Shown here: positions 44,228-53,332 of the stretch, piece after piece
Numbering within the stretch: position 1 is the stretch's first letter
Layout: each line of letters begins with the position of its first letter
DNA from: Halovenus carboxidivorans
GTDB lineage: Archaea > Halobacteriota > Halobacteria > Halobacteriales > Haloarculaceae
Assembly: GCF_009831575.1 (NCBI RefSeq)
Contig: NZ_WUUT01000005.1
Span: forward strand, 186,001-250,000
Direction of reading: 5' to 3'
Length of the DNA stretch: 64,000 bases
Translations under genes and position numbers: made by a program
The notes under the pieces: model-generated
The model's database searches: none
Seen by the model: only the letters and a program-made list of their open reading frames with translations
Told to the model about the DNA's origin: nothing

Positions 44228-45241
44228 GTGTCGAGCCCCGAGCGCGATATCGAGGCAGTTTTAGACGAATCCGGTCCGGATTACGACTCCTTCTCGTACG
44301 AACGGCCGACTGCGGGCCACCAGGGGGAGGTGTTCATGGTCTCGCTGAAGGTCGGCGGTGAGACCTACGAGGTGGTCGTCAAGTTCCAGGCCGGGGACCC
44401 CGATTTCGCGCTCGAACCGTTTCTCCACGAGTACGTTGCGGACCGGACGGACGTACCGGTCCCGCGCATTCTGGTGTTCAAGCGTGACCCCGAACTCGAT
44501 GTCGAGCCGTACTTCGTCACGGAGCGGATCCGGGGAGAGAATCTCGCGGCGTCGATGGGGGAGTTGGACCGGCCGACCCGCGAACGCGTGATCGCACACA
44601 CCGGGCGGACGCTCGGTGACATGCACGCGAACATCGGTTTCGAGGGGTTCGGTCGACTCGCGCTGGACGAGGACGACCAGCGGTTGATCGTCGACGAGTT
44701 CTCCTGGGACTGGCAGGCGTTTTTTACCGACCTGGTCGAGTCGTACATCGACCGGCTGGCCGACACCCCGTTTGCGGATCTGCAGGATCAGGCGCGTGAG
44801 TACATCGACAGCGCAATCGATTGTATCGAGAGCACCGGCCCCCCACGGCTCGTCCACGACGATTTCCGCCCGGCGAATCTGCTGTTCGATCCGACAGAGA
44901 CCGCACCGATCACTGCCGTCCTCGACTGGCAACTCGCACTCGCGGCGGATCCAGAGTATCACATCGCACGGACGGAGTTTCTGTTCATCGACCCCGCCTT
45001 TCAGGATGCCGCCGCGAGAAATCGGCTTCGGAAACAGCTATACGATGGCTACCGCGAGCATCTCGACTTCGACCCCGCGAAAGGGTTCGAGCAGCGACGT
45101 GCCGTCTACTACTTCGCGACACTGCTGTGGCGGATGCTCGGCTTCGAGGCCGCCTTCGACGACGCCCGAGAACTGGCACAGGGCCGGGCAGAGGTCCGCT
45201 TCAGACAGCAGTTCGATCAGTTAGCGACACGGCTGCCCTAG
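44228..45241 (+). CDS. Aminoglycoside phosphotransferase (APH)-family small-molecule kinase
   Basis: A 337-residue protein with a kinase-like fold: VVVKFQAGDPDF (ATP lysine region), the catalytic loop LVHDDFRPANLLFD and metal-binding LDWQLAL. Such proteins phosphorylate small molecules or act in resistance; the substrate is unknown. GTG 44228 is chosen from the T-rich element centred 26 bases upstream. It is convergent with the PfkB kinase and their stop codons overlap by 4 bases. Lying between RuBisCO and the isomerase, it may act in the same sugar pathway, but that is only position-based. Confidence 0.85.
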   Translation: MSSPERDIEAVLDESGPDYDSFSYERPTAGHQGEVFMVSLKVGGETYEVVVKFQAGDPDFALEPFLHEYVADRTDVPVPRILVFKRDPELDVEPYFVTERIRGENLAASMGELDRPTRERVIAHTGRTLGDMHANIGFEGFGRLALDEDDQRLIVDEFSWDWQAFFTDLVESYIDRLADTPFADLQDQAREYIDSAIDCIESTGPPRLVHDDFRPANLLFDPTETAPITAVLDWQLALAADPEYHIARTEFLFIDPAFQDAAARNRLRKQLYDGYREHLDFDPAKGFEQRRAVYYFATLLWRMLGFEAAFDDARELAQGRAEVRFRQQFDQLATRLP

Positions 45242-46101
45242 TGATCGCGGCGATACCGTTCGACGGCAGACAGCGAGAGATCGACACGCGCGCCGGGAGA
45301 CTGTACCGCGAGAGCGCCGCAGGCGTTCGCATCTGCGAGGGCGTCGCGGACGGACCGTCCGCGGAGGACGCTGGCGAGGTAGCCGGCCGCGAAGGCGTCG
45401 CCCGCACCGGCCGTGTCGCTGGCGTCGACATCGAACCCCTCGTGGGTGATTCGACCGTCCGGGCTCCGAACGGTTGCTCCGCCGTTTCCGCGTTTGATCA
45501 CCGTCGGGAACTCTCGCGTCTCCAGCAGCGACTCGACAGCGTCGGCCTCTCGCTCGTTGAGAAAGAGGAGGTCGACCTCGCGGATGAGATCGTCGTACGC
45601 CCGGGTATCCAGCCGCCGTCCCGGGTCGAAACTCACCGGAATAGAGCGTTTCCGGGCGCGTTTGGCGAGGTCGGCCGCCGTCGACGGATCTTGGCTGGTG
45701 AGATGAAGCCGGTCAGCCGCCGCGAGCGTCTCCTCGGCGAGGTCGTCGGCATCGTACGCCTCGTTGACCCCTTCGTTGGCGAAGACGAACACCTCGCCGT
45801 CCTCGTCGACGACGATGTACTTGACCGTCGTCTCCCCCGAGACGGATTTAAGCGCCGAACAATCCACGCCGACGGAGTCGAGTTCGTCTCTGGCGAGGGT
45901 GGCGTACTGGTCGTCGCCGACACTGCCCAGCAGCGAGACGTCGATCCCGAGTCCGGCCAGCGCGGTCGCGGTGTTCGAGGCGCTGCCGCCGCCGGCCTGT
46001 GACTGGTGGGTGATCGCCGCCTCGCCGTCCGGATCGGGGAGGTCGTCGACGTGAAGCGTCACGTCCCAGTTGACGTGGCCGGCGCAGACGACCCGACTCA
46101 T
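45238..46101 (-). CDS. PfkB-family sugar kinase (probable ribose-1-phosphate kinase of the pentose bisphosphate pathway)
   Basis: A 287-residue ribokinase-fold enzyme: N-terminal GHVNWDVTLHVDDLPDPDG, GGGSASNTATALAGLG, and the catalytic DTAGAGDAFAAGYLAS. It is the second gene of a pair with ribose-1,5-bisphosphate isomerase (ATGA overlap). In halophilic archaea a PfkB kinase makes ribose 1,5-bisphosphate from ribose 1-phosphate, which fits this pairing, though nucleoside or ribokinase activity is possible. ATG 46101 gives the usual N-terminus. Confidence 0.87.
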   Translation of the reverse strand: MSRVVCAGHVNWDVTLHVDDLPDPDGEAAITHQSQAGGGSASNTATALAGLGIDVSLLGSVGDDQYATLARDELDSVGVDCSALKSVSGETTVKYIVVDEDGEVFVFANEGVNEAYDADDLAEETLAAADRLHLTSQDPSTAADLAKRARKRSIPVSFDPGRRLDTRAYDDLIREVDLLFLNEREADAVESLLETREFPTVIKRGNGGATVRSPDGRITHEGFDVDASDTAGAGDAFAAGYLASVLRGRSVRDALADANACGALAVQSPGARVDLSLSAVERYRRDH

Positions 46102-47054
46102 CGCTGTTCCCACGGCCGCACGGGACCCTCACCGAACAGTTCTCTGGTGAGCATGACGATACTCTCCGGCGGAAACTGGCCTCGCTCCGTGACAATCGCG
46201 TCGACGTACCGCGGGGGCGTCACGTCGAACGCCGGGTTCGCGACGTCGATCTCTCCGATTGCCTCCCGGTCGTCGTCGCTGATGACTTCCGCCTCCGCGC
46301 GGTGCTCGATGTCGACGGTGTGTCCCGACAGCGTCGCCGGATCGAGCTTCAGCGTCTGTGCCGCGACCACGATCGGCGTGTCCCGCTCTCGGGCGTTGAC
46401 CGCGAGCGACCGAGTGCCGATCTTGTTGACGACGGAACCGTCGGCGGTGATCGAATCCGCGCCGACGAGGACGTGATCGGCGTCGTCGAGATACCGGCCA
46501 GCGGCCCCGTCGACGATCAGCGTCACGGGAACGCCGGCCTCGCGGAGCTGTCGGGCGGTAATGTGCCCCTGCTTGCGCGGTCGGGTCTCCTTGACGATTG
46601 CCGAGAGGGATTTGCCCTGCTCGCGGGCGGCTTCGATGCACGCGAGCGCGTCCGTCGAGTGACAGTGTGTGAGAACCGTATCGCCGTCCCTGAGCCGGTT
46701 GGCACCGATTGCGCCGAGGTCGTCCTGTGCGGTGTCGAGTTGAGCGCGAAGCGCGGCCGCACCGTCCCGGGTGCTCCGGCGGAGTTCAGCGACGCTGTCG
46801 CCGTCGGTGCGCTCGAAGACGAACCGAACGGCGTTGGGGAGGCTCACGGCCGTCGGTCTGGTGTCGACGAGGCGACGCGCGGCGGCCCGGAGTTCGCGGC
46901 GGAACGCCTCCGGCGAGTCCGCGCTGCTGTGTTCGGCCTGTGTGGCCAGCCCCGCGGCGGCCGCCTCGGCGATAGCCGCCGCTCCCCTGACCTCCATCGA
47001 GGCGATCCGTTCGGCGGTCGCCTCGACGTCTGGATGGATCTCGGCTGCGGACAT
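46098..47054 (-). CDS. Ribose-1,5-bisphosphate isomerase (eIF-2B-like)
   Basis: A 318-residue enzyme converting ribose 1,5-bisphosphate to ribulose 1,5-bisphosphate, the substrate of RuBisCO. The eIF2B-alpha/MtnA fold shows THCHSTDALACIEAA, VKETRPRKQGHITARQL, VGADSITADGSVVNKIG and the DVTPPRYVDAIVTE segment. Start MSAAEIHPDVEA at 47054; the frame is open far upstream but over the divergent reductase gene. It heads a two-gene operon with the PfkB kinase. Confidence 0.92.
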   Translation of the reverse strand: MSAAEIHPDVEATAERIASMEVRGAAAIAEAAAAGLATQAEHSSADSPEAFRRELRAAARRLVDTRPTAVSLPNAVRFVFERTDGDSVAELRRSTRDGAAALRAQLDTAQDDLGAIGANRLRDGDTVLTHCHSTDALACIEAAREQGKSLSAIVKETRPRKQGHITARQLREAGVPVTLIVDGAAGRYLDDADHVLVGADSITADGSVVNKIGTRSLAVNARERDTPIVVAAQTLKLDPATLSGHTVDIEHRAEAEVISDDDREAIGEIDVANPAFDVTPPRYVDAIVTERGQFPPESIVMLTRELFGEGPVRPWEQR

Positions 47055-47169
47055 AGCCCGACGTACTCGGGCTGAACTGAAAAGTACCCCGCCGGCAGGC
47101 CGGGCGGGATCCGCGGGGAGAAACCCCAAAGAGTTACATTCGCAATTTCCAAATAGAGGGTAACAGGCC

Positions 47170-48657
47170 ATGGCGAAGGAAACATACGAGGTGATCGTCG
47201 TTGGTGGTGGTGTCGCGGGCTGCTTTGCGGCGGCGACTGCGGCGGCAGAGGGAGCATCTGTCGTCCAACTCGAACGCAAGCCCCGCGAACAGGGCGGGTA
47301 TATCGCCTGTGGCGACGCGATGAAAGCGCCCCGGGACTCGAAGAAGTATCCCGGTCCGATCGATATGGGCGCGATTGCGGACGACGACGACGTGCTGATC
47401 AACGGAAACATCGATCAGATCGAGTGGCGCGACGAGGAACTCGGCGTCAGGAAAGTGCTTCCGTACGAGGACAACAGCAACGTCATCGACCGCTACGAGT
47501 TCGGCCAGCGTCTGCTCGATCAGACGGCCGCGCTGGGCGTCGACCAGCACTTCGATACGGTCGTCAACGACGTGACACAGGACGGTCGGGTCACCGGCGT
47601 CGAGGCCGTCCGTGACGGTGAGCCGGTCACCTACGAGGGCGACGTGTTGATCGACGCGGCGGGCGCGCAGTCGATCATCCAGGAGATGGTCGATTTCGAG
47701 GCGCTCGACACGCCGGGCGCGGCGACGTTCGAGGAGCCACACTACACGCATTTCGGCTCGGCGTACCGGGAGATTATCGAGACGCCGGAACCCGTCGAGT
47801 ACGAGAACGCCATCGTCGGCAAACCGCTCGAAGAGATGGGATACATCTGGTACTTCCCGCGGACGCCGACGGAGATCAACGTCGGACTCGGTTTCCAGAT
47901 GAACAAGGAACCGATTCCGCTCGCGGACCGCCTCAAGCAGGACATCCAGAACCGTCCGGAGTACCGAGGCGCACGCGTCGCCGAGAAGTTCGATAAGAAG
48001 GACAAACTCGGGGCCGCGATTGCGCTCCGGCGGCCGCTCGACTCGATGGTCGCGCCGGGCTATCTGGCCGCCGGCGGGGCCGCGGGAACGACCCACTCGA
48101 TCACCGGCAAGGGGATCCGCGGGGCCGCGTTCTCCGGCTACTCCGCGGGCCGAACCGCCGCGATGGCCGTCGAAGACGGTGATCTCTCCGAGTACGGCCT
48201 CTGGGAGCACAACCGCTGGCTCTACCGCGAGCACGGCGAGGCGGCGATGCTCGCCTCCCGGGACGCCTACAACGTCGCCGGCAGCACCATCGACGTGAAC
48301 ATCCTCCGGGCCGTCGCCGCGCTGTTGCCCGAGGAGGAAATCAGAGATATCGTCGGTACAGAGACGAACGTGGCCGACCTGAAATCGAAGGCGCTGGTCG
48401 GCGCGGGAGTCATCAAGAACCTCATCTCGGAGTACCGCTCGGACACCTTCGAGCAACTCGGCGTGAGCAAAGAGGAACTGTACGAGTCGGTCACCGGCGT
48501 CATCGAGACCCGAAAGTACGTCCGCTCGTACGAGGATATCTACTCGCGGTACCCCGAGGATCGAGGCACCTTCGAGAACTGGCTCTCCGAGCGCAACCGC
48601 CTCGACAGCGACTTCTACGACGCGTTAGATCTCGCGCCCGAGGAACAGAAGTACTGA
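47170..48657 (+). CDS. Geranylgeranyl reductase family protein (archaeal lipid saturation)
   Basis: A 495-residue FAD enzyme: dinucleotide fold VIVVGGGVAGCFAAATAAAE, a cysteine-containing GGYIACGDAMKAP, and the substrate-site segment GYIWYFPRTPTEINVGLGF. It reduces double bonds of the isoprenoid chains in membrane lipids (or of geranylgeranyl groups in related cofactors). C-terminal extension with helices (VRSYEDIYSRYPEDRG). Divergent from the isomerase gene, 115 bases apart. Confidence 0.9.
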   Translation: MAKETYEVIVVGGGVAGCFAAATAAAEGASVVQLERKPREQGGYIACGDAMKAPRDSKKYPGPIDMGAIADDDDVLINGNIDQIEWRDEELGVRKVLPYEDNSNVIDRYEFGQRLLDQTAALGVDQHFDTVVNDVTQDGRVTGVEAVRDGEPVTYEGDVLIDAAGAQSIIQEMVDFEALDTPGAATFEEPHYTHFGSAYREIIETPEPVEYENAIVGKPLEEMGYIWYFPRTPTEINVGLGFQMNKEPIPLADRLKQDIQNRPEYRGARVAEKFDKKDKLGAAIALRRPLDSMVAPGYLAAGGAAGTTHSITGKGIRGAAFSGYSAGRTAAMAVEDGDLSEYGLWEHNRWLYREHGEAAMLASRDAYNVAGSTIDVNILRAVAALLPEEEIRDIVGTETNVADLKSKALVGAGVIKNLISEYRSDTFEQLGVSKEELYESVTGVIETRKYVRSYEDIYSRYPEDRGTFENWLSERNRLDSDFYDALDLAPEEQKY

Positions 48658-48715
48658 CCGCGACGCCGCGGTTTCTGCCCTGCGGTCGTAGCGAAACGCC
48701 GCCCGTAGAGACCAA

Positions 48716-49390
48716 TCAGTCCATCGCTCGCCGCTGGTCCGACTCGACCGAGGCGCCGGTGAGGAGAGCGTCGAGCGATTCGATTCGGCGGTCGCCGCGC
48801 ACGCACTGGCCGACTCGGTTCGGGTCTCGACGCTGGATGTGGACACCGGTCAGGCCGGCGTTCCAGGCCGCGCCGACATCGCTCGGGTCGTCACCGACCA
48901 ACACGCCGTCGGCGTCAGAATCGACACCGAGATCCGCCATCGCCAACTCGACGGGCTCCGGGTCGGGTTTCCAGCCGGTTTCGTCGGTACAGCAGACGAT
49001 TGTGTCGAACCAGTCCTCGATATCGAGGTACTTGAGCACCGGCCAGGTGATGAACTCCTGGCAGTGGGTGACGAGTCCGACCGGACCGTCGATGGCGCGG
49101 ATGAACTGCTCCGTGTCGGAGTACAGGTGTGACGCGGCCGCCCGTTTCTCGGGCTGTTCGACCTCGTGGAAGGCCTGCCAGAACTGCTCCGGGTCGATCT
49201 CGTGGCGGTCCATAATCGTCGCTCGGGACTGGCTCGGACCGTACCACAGCATCTCCGCTTCCCACTCGCTGAAACTGCGTCCGAACCGTCTCCCGACGGT
49301 GTTCATCACGTCGTAGATATACTGCTGTTCGACATCGATCAACGTGCCGTCGAGGTCGAGCAGCCAGAAGTCGTACGGGCCACTGCTCAT
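48716..49390 (-). CDS. HAD-family hydrolase
   Basis: A 224-residue phosphatase-like protein: motif I DLDGTLIDVEQ, motif II VGLVTHCQEF, the lysine motif TGWKPDPEPVEL, and motif IV VLVGDDPSDVGAA. It is of the phosphoglycolate-phosphatase-like class, substrate not identifiable. The ATG at 49390 (MSSGPYDFWLLDLDG) is supported by a TATA-like element (reverse strand of about 49418-49425). Confidence 0.88.
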   Translation of the reverse strand: MSSGPYDFWLLDLDGTLIDVEQQYIYDVMNTVGRRFGRSFSEWEAEMLWYGPSQSRATIMDRHEIDPEQFWQAFHEVEQPEKRAAASHLYSDTEQFIRAIDGPVGLVTHCQEFITWPVLKYLDIEDWFDTIVCCTDETGWKPDPEPVELAMADLGVDSDADGVLVGDDPSDVGAAWNAGLTGVHIQRRDPNRVGQCVRGDRRIESLDALLTGASVESDQRRAMD

Positions 49391-49509
49391 CGGGATTCTG
49401 TTCGTAGGCCCCCCGATCATATATTCGTTCTGGGCGAGCGTCTGCCGGGCACGGGAGCGGTCAGAACGGTTCGGGGGATTCAAGAGGATCCGGGTCCCCA
49501 ATGCGACCG

Positions 49510-50424
49510 ATGCGTCACGATCACATTACGAGCGCTAAACAGCTCTCGCGGGAGGATATCGAGGCCGTACTGGACCGCGCCAGCGAGATCGCGGCCGACC
49601 CCGCGGCCTACGCCGACCGCCACGAGGGCGCGCTGCTCGGCTTGATGTTTTTCGAGCCGAGCACGCGGACCAAGATGAGTTTCTCCGCGGCGATCAAGCG
49701 ACTCGGCGGTGATATCGTCGATATGGGCCCGGTCGACTCCTCGAGCGTCCAGAAAGGCGAGAGCCTGGCCGATACGGTGCGGGTCGTCGAAGGCTACGCC
49801 GACGCGCTCGTGCTGCGCCACCCCAGCGAGGGATCGGCACAGATGGCAAGCGAGTTCGTCGACGTGCCGCTGATCAACGGCGGCGACGGGGCCGGCCAGC
49901 ACCCGACCCAGACCCTGCTGGATCTGTACACGATCCGAGAAAACGCCGGGCTTGACGACCTGACAATCGGGATCATGGGCGATCTGAAGTACGGCCGGAC
50001 GGTCCACTCGCTCGCGTACGCGCTGACGAACTTCGAGACCCGACAGCACTTCATCAGTCCGGAGAGCCTGAAACTGCCGCGTAACGTCCGGTACGATCTC
50101 CACGAGCAGGGGTCGTCCATCAAAGAGCACACCGAACTGGCGGAGATTCTGCCCTCGCTCGACGTGCTGTACGTGACGCGCATCCAGAAAGAGCGGTTCC
50201 CCGACGAGAGTGAGTACCGCGAGGTCGCCGGCGAGTACCAGATCGACGCCGAGACACTGGAGGCCGCACAGGACTCACTGACGGTGATGCATCCGCTGCC
50301 CCGCGTCGACGAGATTGCACACGACATCGACGAGACCGAGTACGCGACCTACTTCGAGCAGGCACACAACGGCGTCCCGGTTCGGATGGCGCTGCTCGAT
50401 CTACTCCTGGGAGGTGAACAATGA
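49510..50424 (+). CDS. pyrB: Aspartate carbamoyltransferase catalytic subunit
   Basis: A 304-residue enzyme making N-carbamoyl-aspartate in pyrimidine synthesis. Carbamoyl-phosphate site [12 protein letters not shown], then [24 protein letters not shown] and HPLPRVDEI. The start [12 protein letters not shown] at 49510 matches the family; an ATG three codons earlier is possible. The regulatory subunit gene overlaps by 4 bases. Confidence 0.95.
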   Translation: MRHDHITSAKQLSREDIEAVLDRASEIAADPAAYADRHEGALLGLMFFEPSTRTKMSFSAAIKRLGGDIVDMGPVDSSSVQKGESLADTVRVVEGYADALVLRHPSEGSAQMASEFVDVPLINGGDGAGQHPTQTLLDLYTIRENAGLDDLTIGIMGDLKYGRTVHSLAYALTNFETRQHFISPESLKLPRNVRYDLHEQGSSIKEHTELAEILPSLDVLYVTRIQKERFPDESEYREVAGEYQIDAETLEAAQDSLTVMHPLPRVDEIAHDIDETEYATYFEQAHNGVPVRMALLDLLLGGEQ

Positions 50425-50879
50425 CAGACCAACAGCTCCGTGTCAGCAAAATCGAGAACGGGACGGTGATCGACCACATCACGGGCGGACAGGCGCTGAA
50501 CGTCCTCGCAATCTTAGACATCGACGGGAGCCGCGGCGAGACCGTCTCCATCGGGATGAACGTCCCCTCGGATCGGCTCGGCCGGAAAGATGTCGTCAAG
50601 GTCGAGGACCGGGAACTGAGCCAGTCCGAACTGGACGTGCTCTCGCTGATCGCGCCGGCCGCGACCATCAACATCATCCGGGGGTACGACGTGGTCGAGA
50701 AACACCGCGTCGAACGTCCCGACTCTGTCACCGGCGTGCTGGACTGCCCGAACGCCCACTGTATCACCAACGAGAACGAACCGATCCACTCGCAGTTCGA
50801 CGTGCTCGAGGACGGCATCCGCTGTGTCTACTGTGATTCGATCATCCGCGAGCAGATTGCCGATCACATCAAGGTCTGA
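50421..50879 (+). CDS. pyrI: Aspartate carbamoyltransferase regulatory subunit
   Basis: A 152-residue subunit binding nucleotide effectors. The N-terminal allosteric domain ([19 protein letters not shown]) is followed by the zinc domain with CPNAHC and CVYC. Co-translated with pyrB. Confidence 0.95.
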   Translation: MTDQQLRVSKIENGTVIDHITGGQALNVLAILDIDGSRGETVSIGMNVPSDRLGRKDVVKVEDRELSQSELDVLSLIAPAATINIIRGYDVVEKHRVERPDSVTGVLDCPNAHCITNENEPIHSQFDVLEDGIRCVYCDSIIREQIADHIKV

Positions 50880-50916
50880 TCCCCGGATTCAAATACGACG
50901 ACGAACCACCCGGCGT

Positions 50917-52059
50917 ATGCAGTTTATCATCGGCCGCGGCCGGGAGCAACTCGGTGAGAAACCAGTCGGAACACTCGGCCGTTTTCGGGCGCTGGACGGC
51001 AGTTCCGGCGCGACGCTGTATCTGGATCTCGACGGCCCGCACGCGGCGGTCGTCGTCGGCAAGCGAGGGTACGGCAAATCCTACACGCTCGGCGTCATCG
51101 CCGAAGAACTCGCTACCGCGGAGCCGCTGGCCCCGGTGGTCGTCGATCCGATGGGTGCATTCGAGGGGTTCGGGGCGACAGAGCCGGAGATTCCCGCAGA
51201 TGTCCGAGCACAGCCGACAGTGACCCCGAATTCGCTCACACCGCAATCCTGGTGTGCGCTCGTCGGGCTCCCGCCACAGAGCGGAGCCGGGTCACTGGTC
51301 TGGCAGTCCGCACAGGAGGGCTCTACTCTCGATGGAATGTGTGATCTGATCCGTAACACCGACGCCGAGCGGGGCGACAAACGGGCCGCGATCAACCACC
51401 TCAGGATGGCGGACAACTGGGACGTGTTCGACGCCGCCGGTGGACTGGACGCCGAGGCGCTCGCCGGACCGGAAGTGAGCGTACTGAACCTCTCGGGGCT
51501 CGCGGACGAACCGATGAACGCCGTCGTTCGAGGTGTCGCCGAGTCGCTGTATCAGGCCCGTGTTCGCGGGGAGATTCGGCGGCTTCCGTGGCTTCTGGTC
51601 GACGAGGCGCACGCGTTCTTCGACGGCGTCGCACAGCCAGCGCTTGAAACGATCCTCACGCGCGGGCGCGCACCCGGAGTGAGCCTCGTGTTGGCGACAC
51701 AGCGGCCGAGCGTCGTCCCGCCGGTCGCGCTCTCGCAGTCGGATATCCTGCTCTCGCACAGACTGACCGCCGAGGCCGACGTCGAGGCGTTGCAGACCGC
51801 ACAGCCGACCTACATGACCGACGCAATCGAGGGGCGGTTGCCGAGTGACACCGGCGAAGTGCTCATCGTCGACGACTCGACAGAGAGCGTCCACACCGCC
51901 AAGATCCGACAGCGACGAACCGCCCACGAGGGCGATAGCGCCACTGCGACCGATGCTAGCGTTTCTTCCGAGGCGCAGGTCGACGCGACCGGTAGCGACG
52001 GACCAGGTCGGCTCGAAGCGGCTACTACAGAGACGGGAACGTGTCCGGGAGAAGACTGA
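50917..52059 (+). CDS. HerA/DUF87-like ATPase
   Basis: A 380-residue ATPase with MQFIIGRGREQLGEKPVG at the N-terminus, Walker A VVVGKRGYGKSYTLG, Walker B LLVDEAHAFFDG, and a sensor segment VLATQRPSVVPP. It belongs to the HerA-like group of DNA-translocating or pumping ATPases; the acidic C-terminal tail (about 40 residues) is low complexity. It stands alone, without a NurA nuclease gene, downstream of pyrBI in the same direction. Confidence 0.82.
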   Translation: MQFIIGRGREQLGEKPVGTLGRFRALDGSSGATLYLDLDGPHAAVVVGKRGYGKSYTLGVIAEELATAEPLAPVVVDPMGAFEGFGATEPEIPADVRAQPTVTPNSLTPQSWCALVGLPPQSGAGSLVWQSAQEGSTLDGMCDLIRNTDAERGDKRAAINHLRMADNWDVFDAAGGLDAEALAGPEVSVLNLSGLADEPMNAVVRGVAESLYQARVRGEIRRLPWLLVDEAHAFFDGVAQPALETILTRGRAPGVSLVLATQRPSVVPPVALSQSDILLSHRLTAEADVEALQTAQPTYMTDAIEGRLPSDTGEVLIVDDSTESVHTAKIRQRRTAHEGDSATATDASVSSEAQVDATGSDGPGRLEAATTETGTCPGED

Positions 52060-52086
52060 ACAGCGGCGCGGTCGTCGGTCCCGGTC

Positions 52087-53265
52087 GTGACGACCGCCGA
52101 ACGGATCTCCCGCTGGGCGCGGCGGTTCGTCTTCGCCGGCGCCCTCTGGCTCGCGGTCTGGCAGATACTCGTCCTCGCGGGCGGAACACACCGGACGGGA
52201 GTCGTGGTCGGCCTGCTCGGGTTCGTCTTCCAGACGGTGTTCGGGAAGGCGTACTCGCTGGTTCCGAGCTACTTCGACCGCTCGCTCGTGACGACCCGAC
52301 TGCTGCCGGTTCACTTCCTCCTCGGGAATCTGGGACCGATGCTACTCGCCGTCGGGATCGAAACCGCGAATCCGTCGCTGCGTCTGGCGGGTGCGGTGGC
52401 GTGGACGCTCGCCGTCGGGGTGTTCGTCGGCACCCTCGGCGCGAGTATCCGCGACAACATCGCTGGTTCCGAGACCGGGACCGGCGACGCGTCGAGTCAC
52501 CGGGTGCCGCTGGACCGAACCGCGAACCCGTTCGTCCCGGTCGCGTTCGCCTATCTGCTGGTCGGGACCTACGGACTGCTGGCGGTCGAGAGCGAACTCC
52601 CGGTCCTCGTCGACGGCTACGTACCGCGGACTGTACACCTCCTCGGGGCGGGCGGGGCCGTCCTGCTCCTGTTTGCGGTCGGCTTTCGCCTACTCCCGCG
52701 GTTTCTCGTGACGACCATCGATCACCGGTTCGCGCTGGTCGTCCTCACGGCGGGCGCGCTCGGACCGGCCGTGATCGCAGTCTCCCTTCCGGCCGGCGGT
52801 CTGTTCGCAGTCGGAGCGGCCCTGCAAGCAGTAGCTGTCGTCGGCTACGCCCTCGCGGTAGTGGCCCTCTACAGGCGCTCGAAGCGGGATCGAATCGGCT
52901 TCTACGGTGTCCTCGGCGGTGCCGGTGCGGGCCTGCTGGCCGTCGGACTCGGGATAACGTTCGCACTCGACGGTGTGACGGGCGCGCGGATTGCGGCACA
53001 CGCTCGGCTCAATGTGCTCGGGTTGCTCGGGCTGACGATCGTCGGAGTCAGTTACCAGTTCTACCCGCCGGGGGTCAGTACCACGGCGCTGATCAACGAC
53101 CGGACCGCCCTGGTCGCGCTCTGTCTGTTAGCCGGCGGTCTGGTCGTTGAGGTAACTGGGCTGTTGGCCGGGTTACCTCTGATTCGGACGCTCGGGCGTG
53201 CGCTGGCGGCCATAGGCGGAGTCGCCCATCTGCTGGTCGTTGCCGCGGTGCTCGCCGAGCGATAG
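52087..53265 (+). CDS. Multi-spanning membrane protein, function unknown
   Basis: A 392-residue protein from GTG with about ten to twelve predicted transmembrane helices (for example VFAGALWLAVWQILVLAGG, FLLGNLGPMLLAVGI, LLFAVGFRLLPRF). Histidines occur in THRTGVV, PVHFLLG and VHLLGAG within or near helices, so metal or haem binding is possible, but I cannot assign a family with confidence. It follows the HerA-like gene by 27 bases. Confidence 0.7.
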   Translation: MTTAERISRWARRFVFAGALWLAVWQILVLAGGTHRTGVVVGLLGFVFQTVFGKAYSLVPSYFDRSLVTTRLLPVHFLLGNLGPMLLAVGIETANPSLRLAGAVAWTLAVGVFVGTLGASIRDNIAGSETGTGDASSHRVPLDRTANPFVPVAFAYLLVGTYGLLAVESELPVLVDGYVPRTVHLLGAGGAVLLLFAVGFRLLPRFLVTTIDHRFALVVLTAGALGPAVIAVSLPAGGLFAVGAALQAVAVVGYALAVVALYRRSKRDRIGFYGVLGGAGAGLLAVGLGITFALDGVTGARIAAHARLNVLGLLGLTIVGVSYQFYPPGVSTTALINDRTALVALCLLAGGLVVEVTGLLAGLPLIRTLGRALAAIGGVAHLLVVAAVLAER

Positions 53266-53304
53266 TGGGATGTCCACGAGTATCGTGGTATCGTGACACA
53301 ACAC

Positions 53305-53312
53305 CTATATAC
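53305..53312 (+). promoter_or_regulatory. TATA element of the acyl-CoA dehydrogenase gene
   Basis: CTATATAC is centred 25 bases before the ATG at 53333; leaderless transcript expected. Confidence 0.7.
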
Positions 53313-53332
53313 CTCAGCCCTTACACGAGGGT

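Noticed and set aside
47134-48456. Minus-strand open frame opposite the geranylgeranyl reductase
   Set aside because: Shadow of a gene with clear FAD motifs; no domain in the antisense translation.
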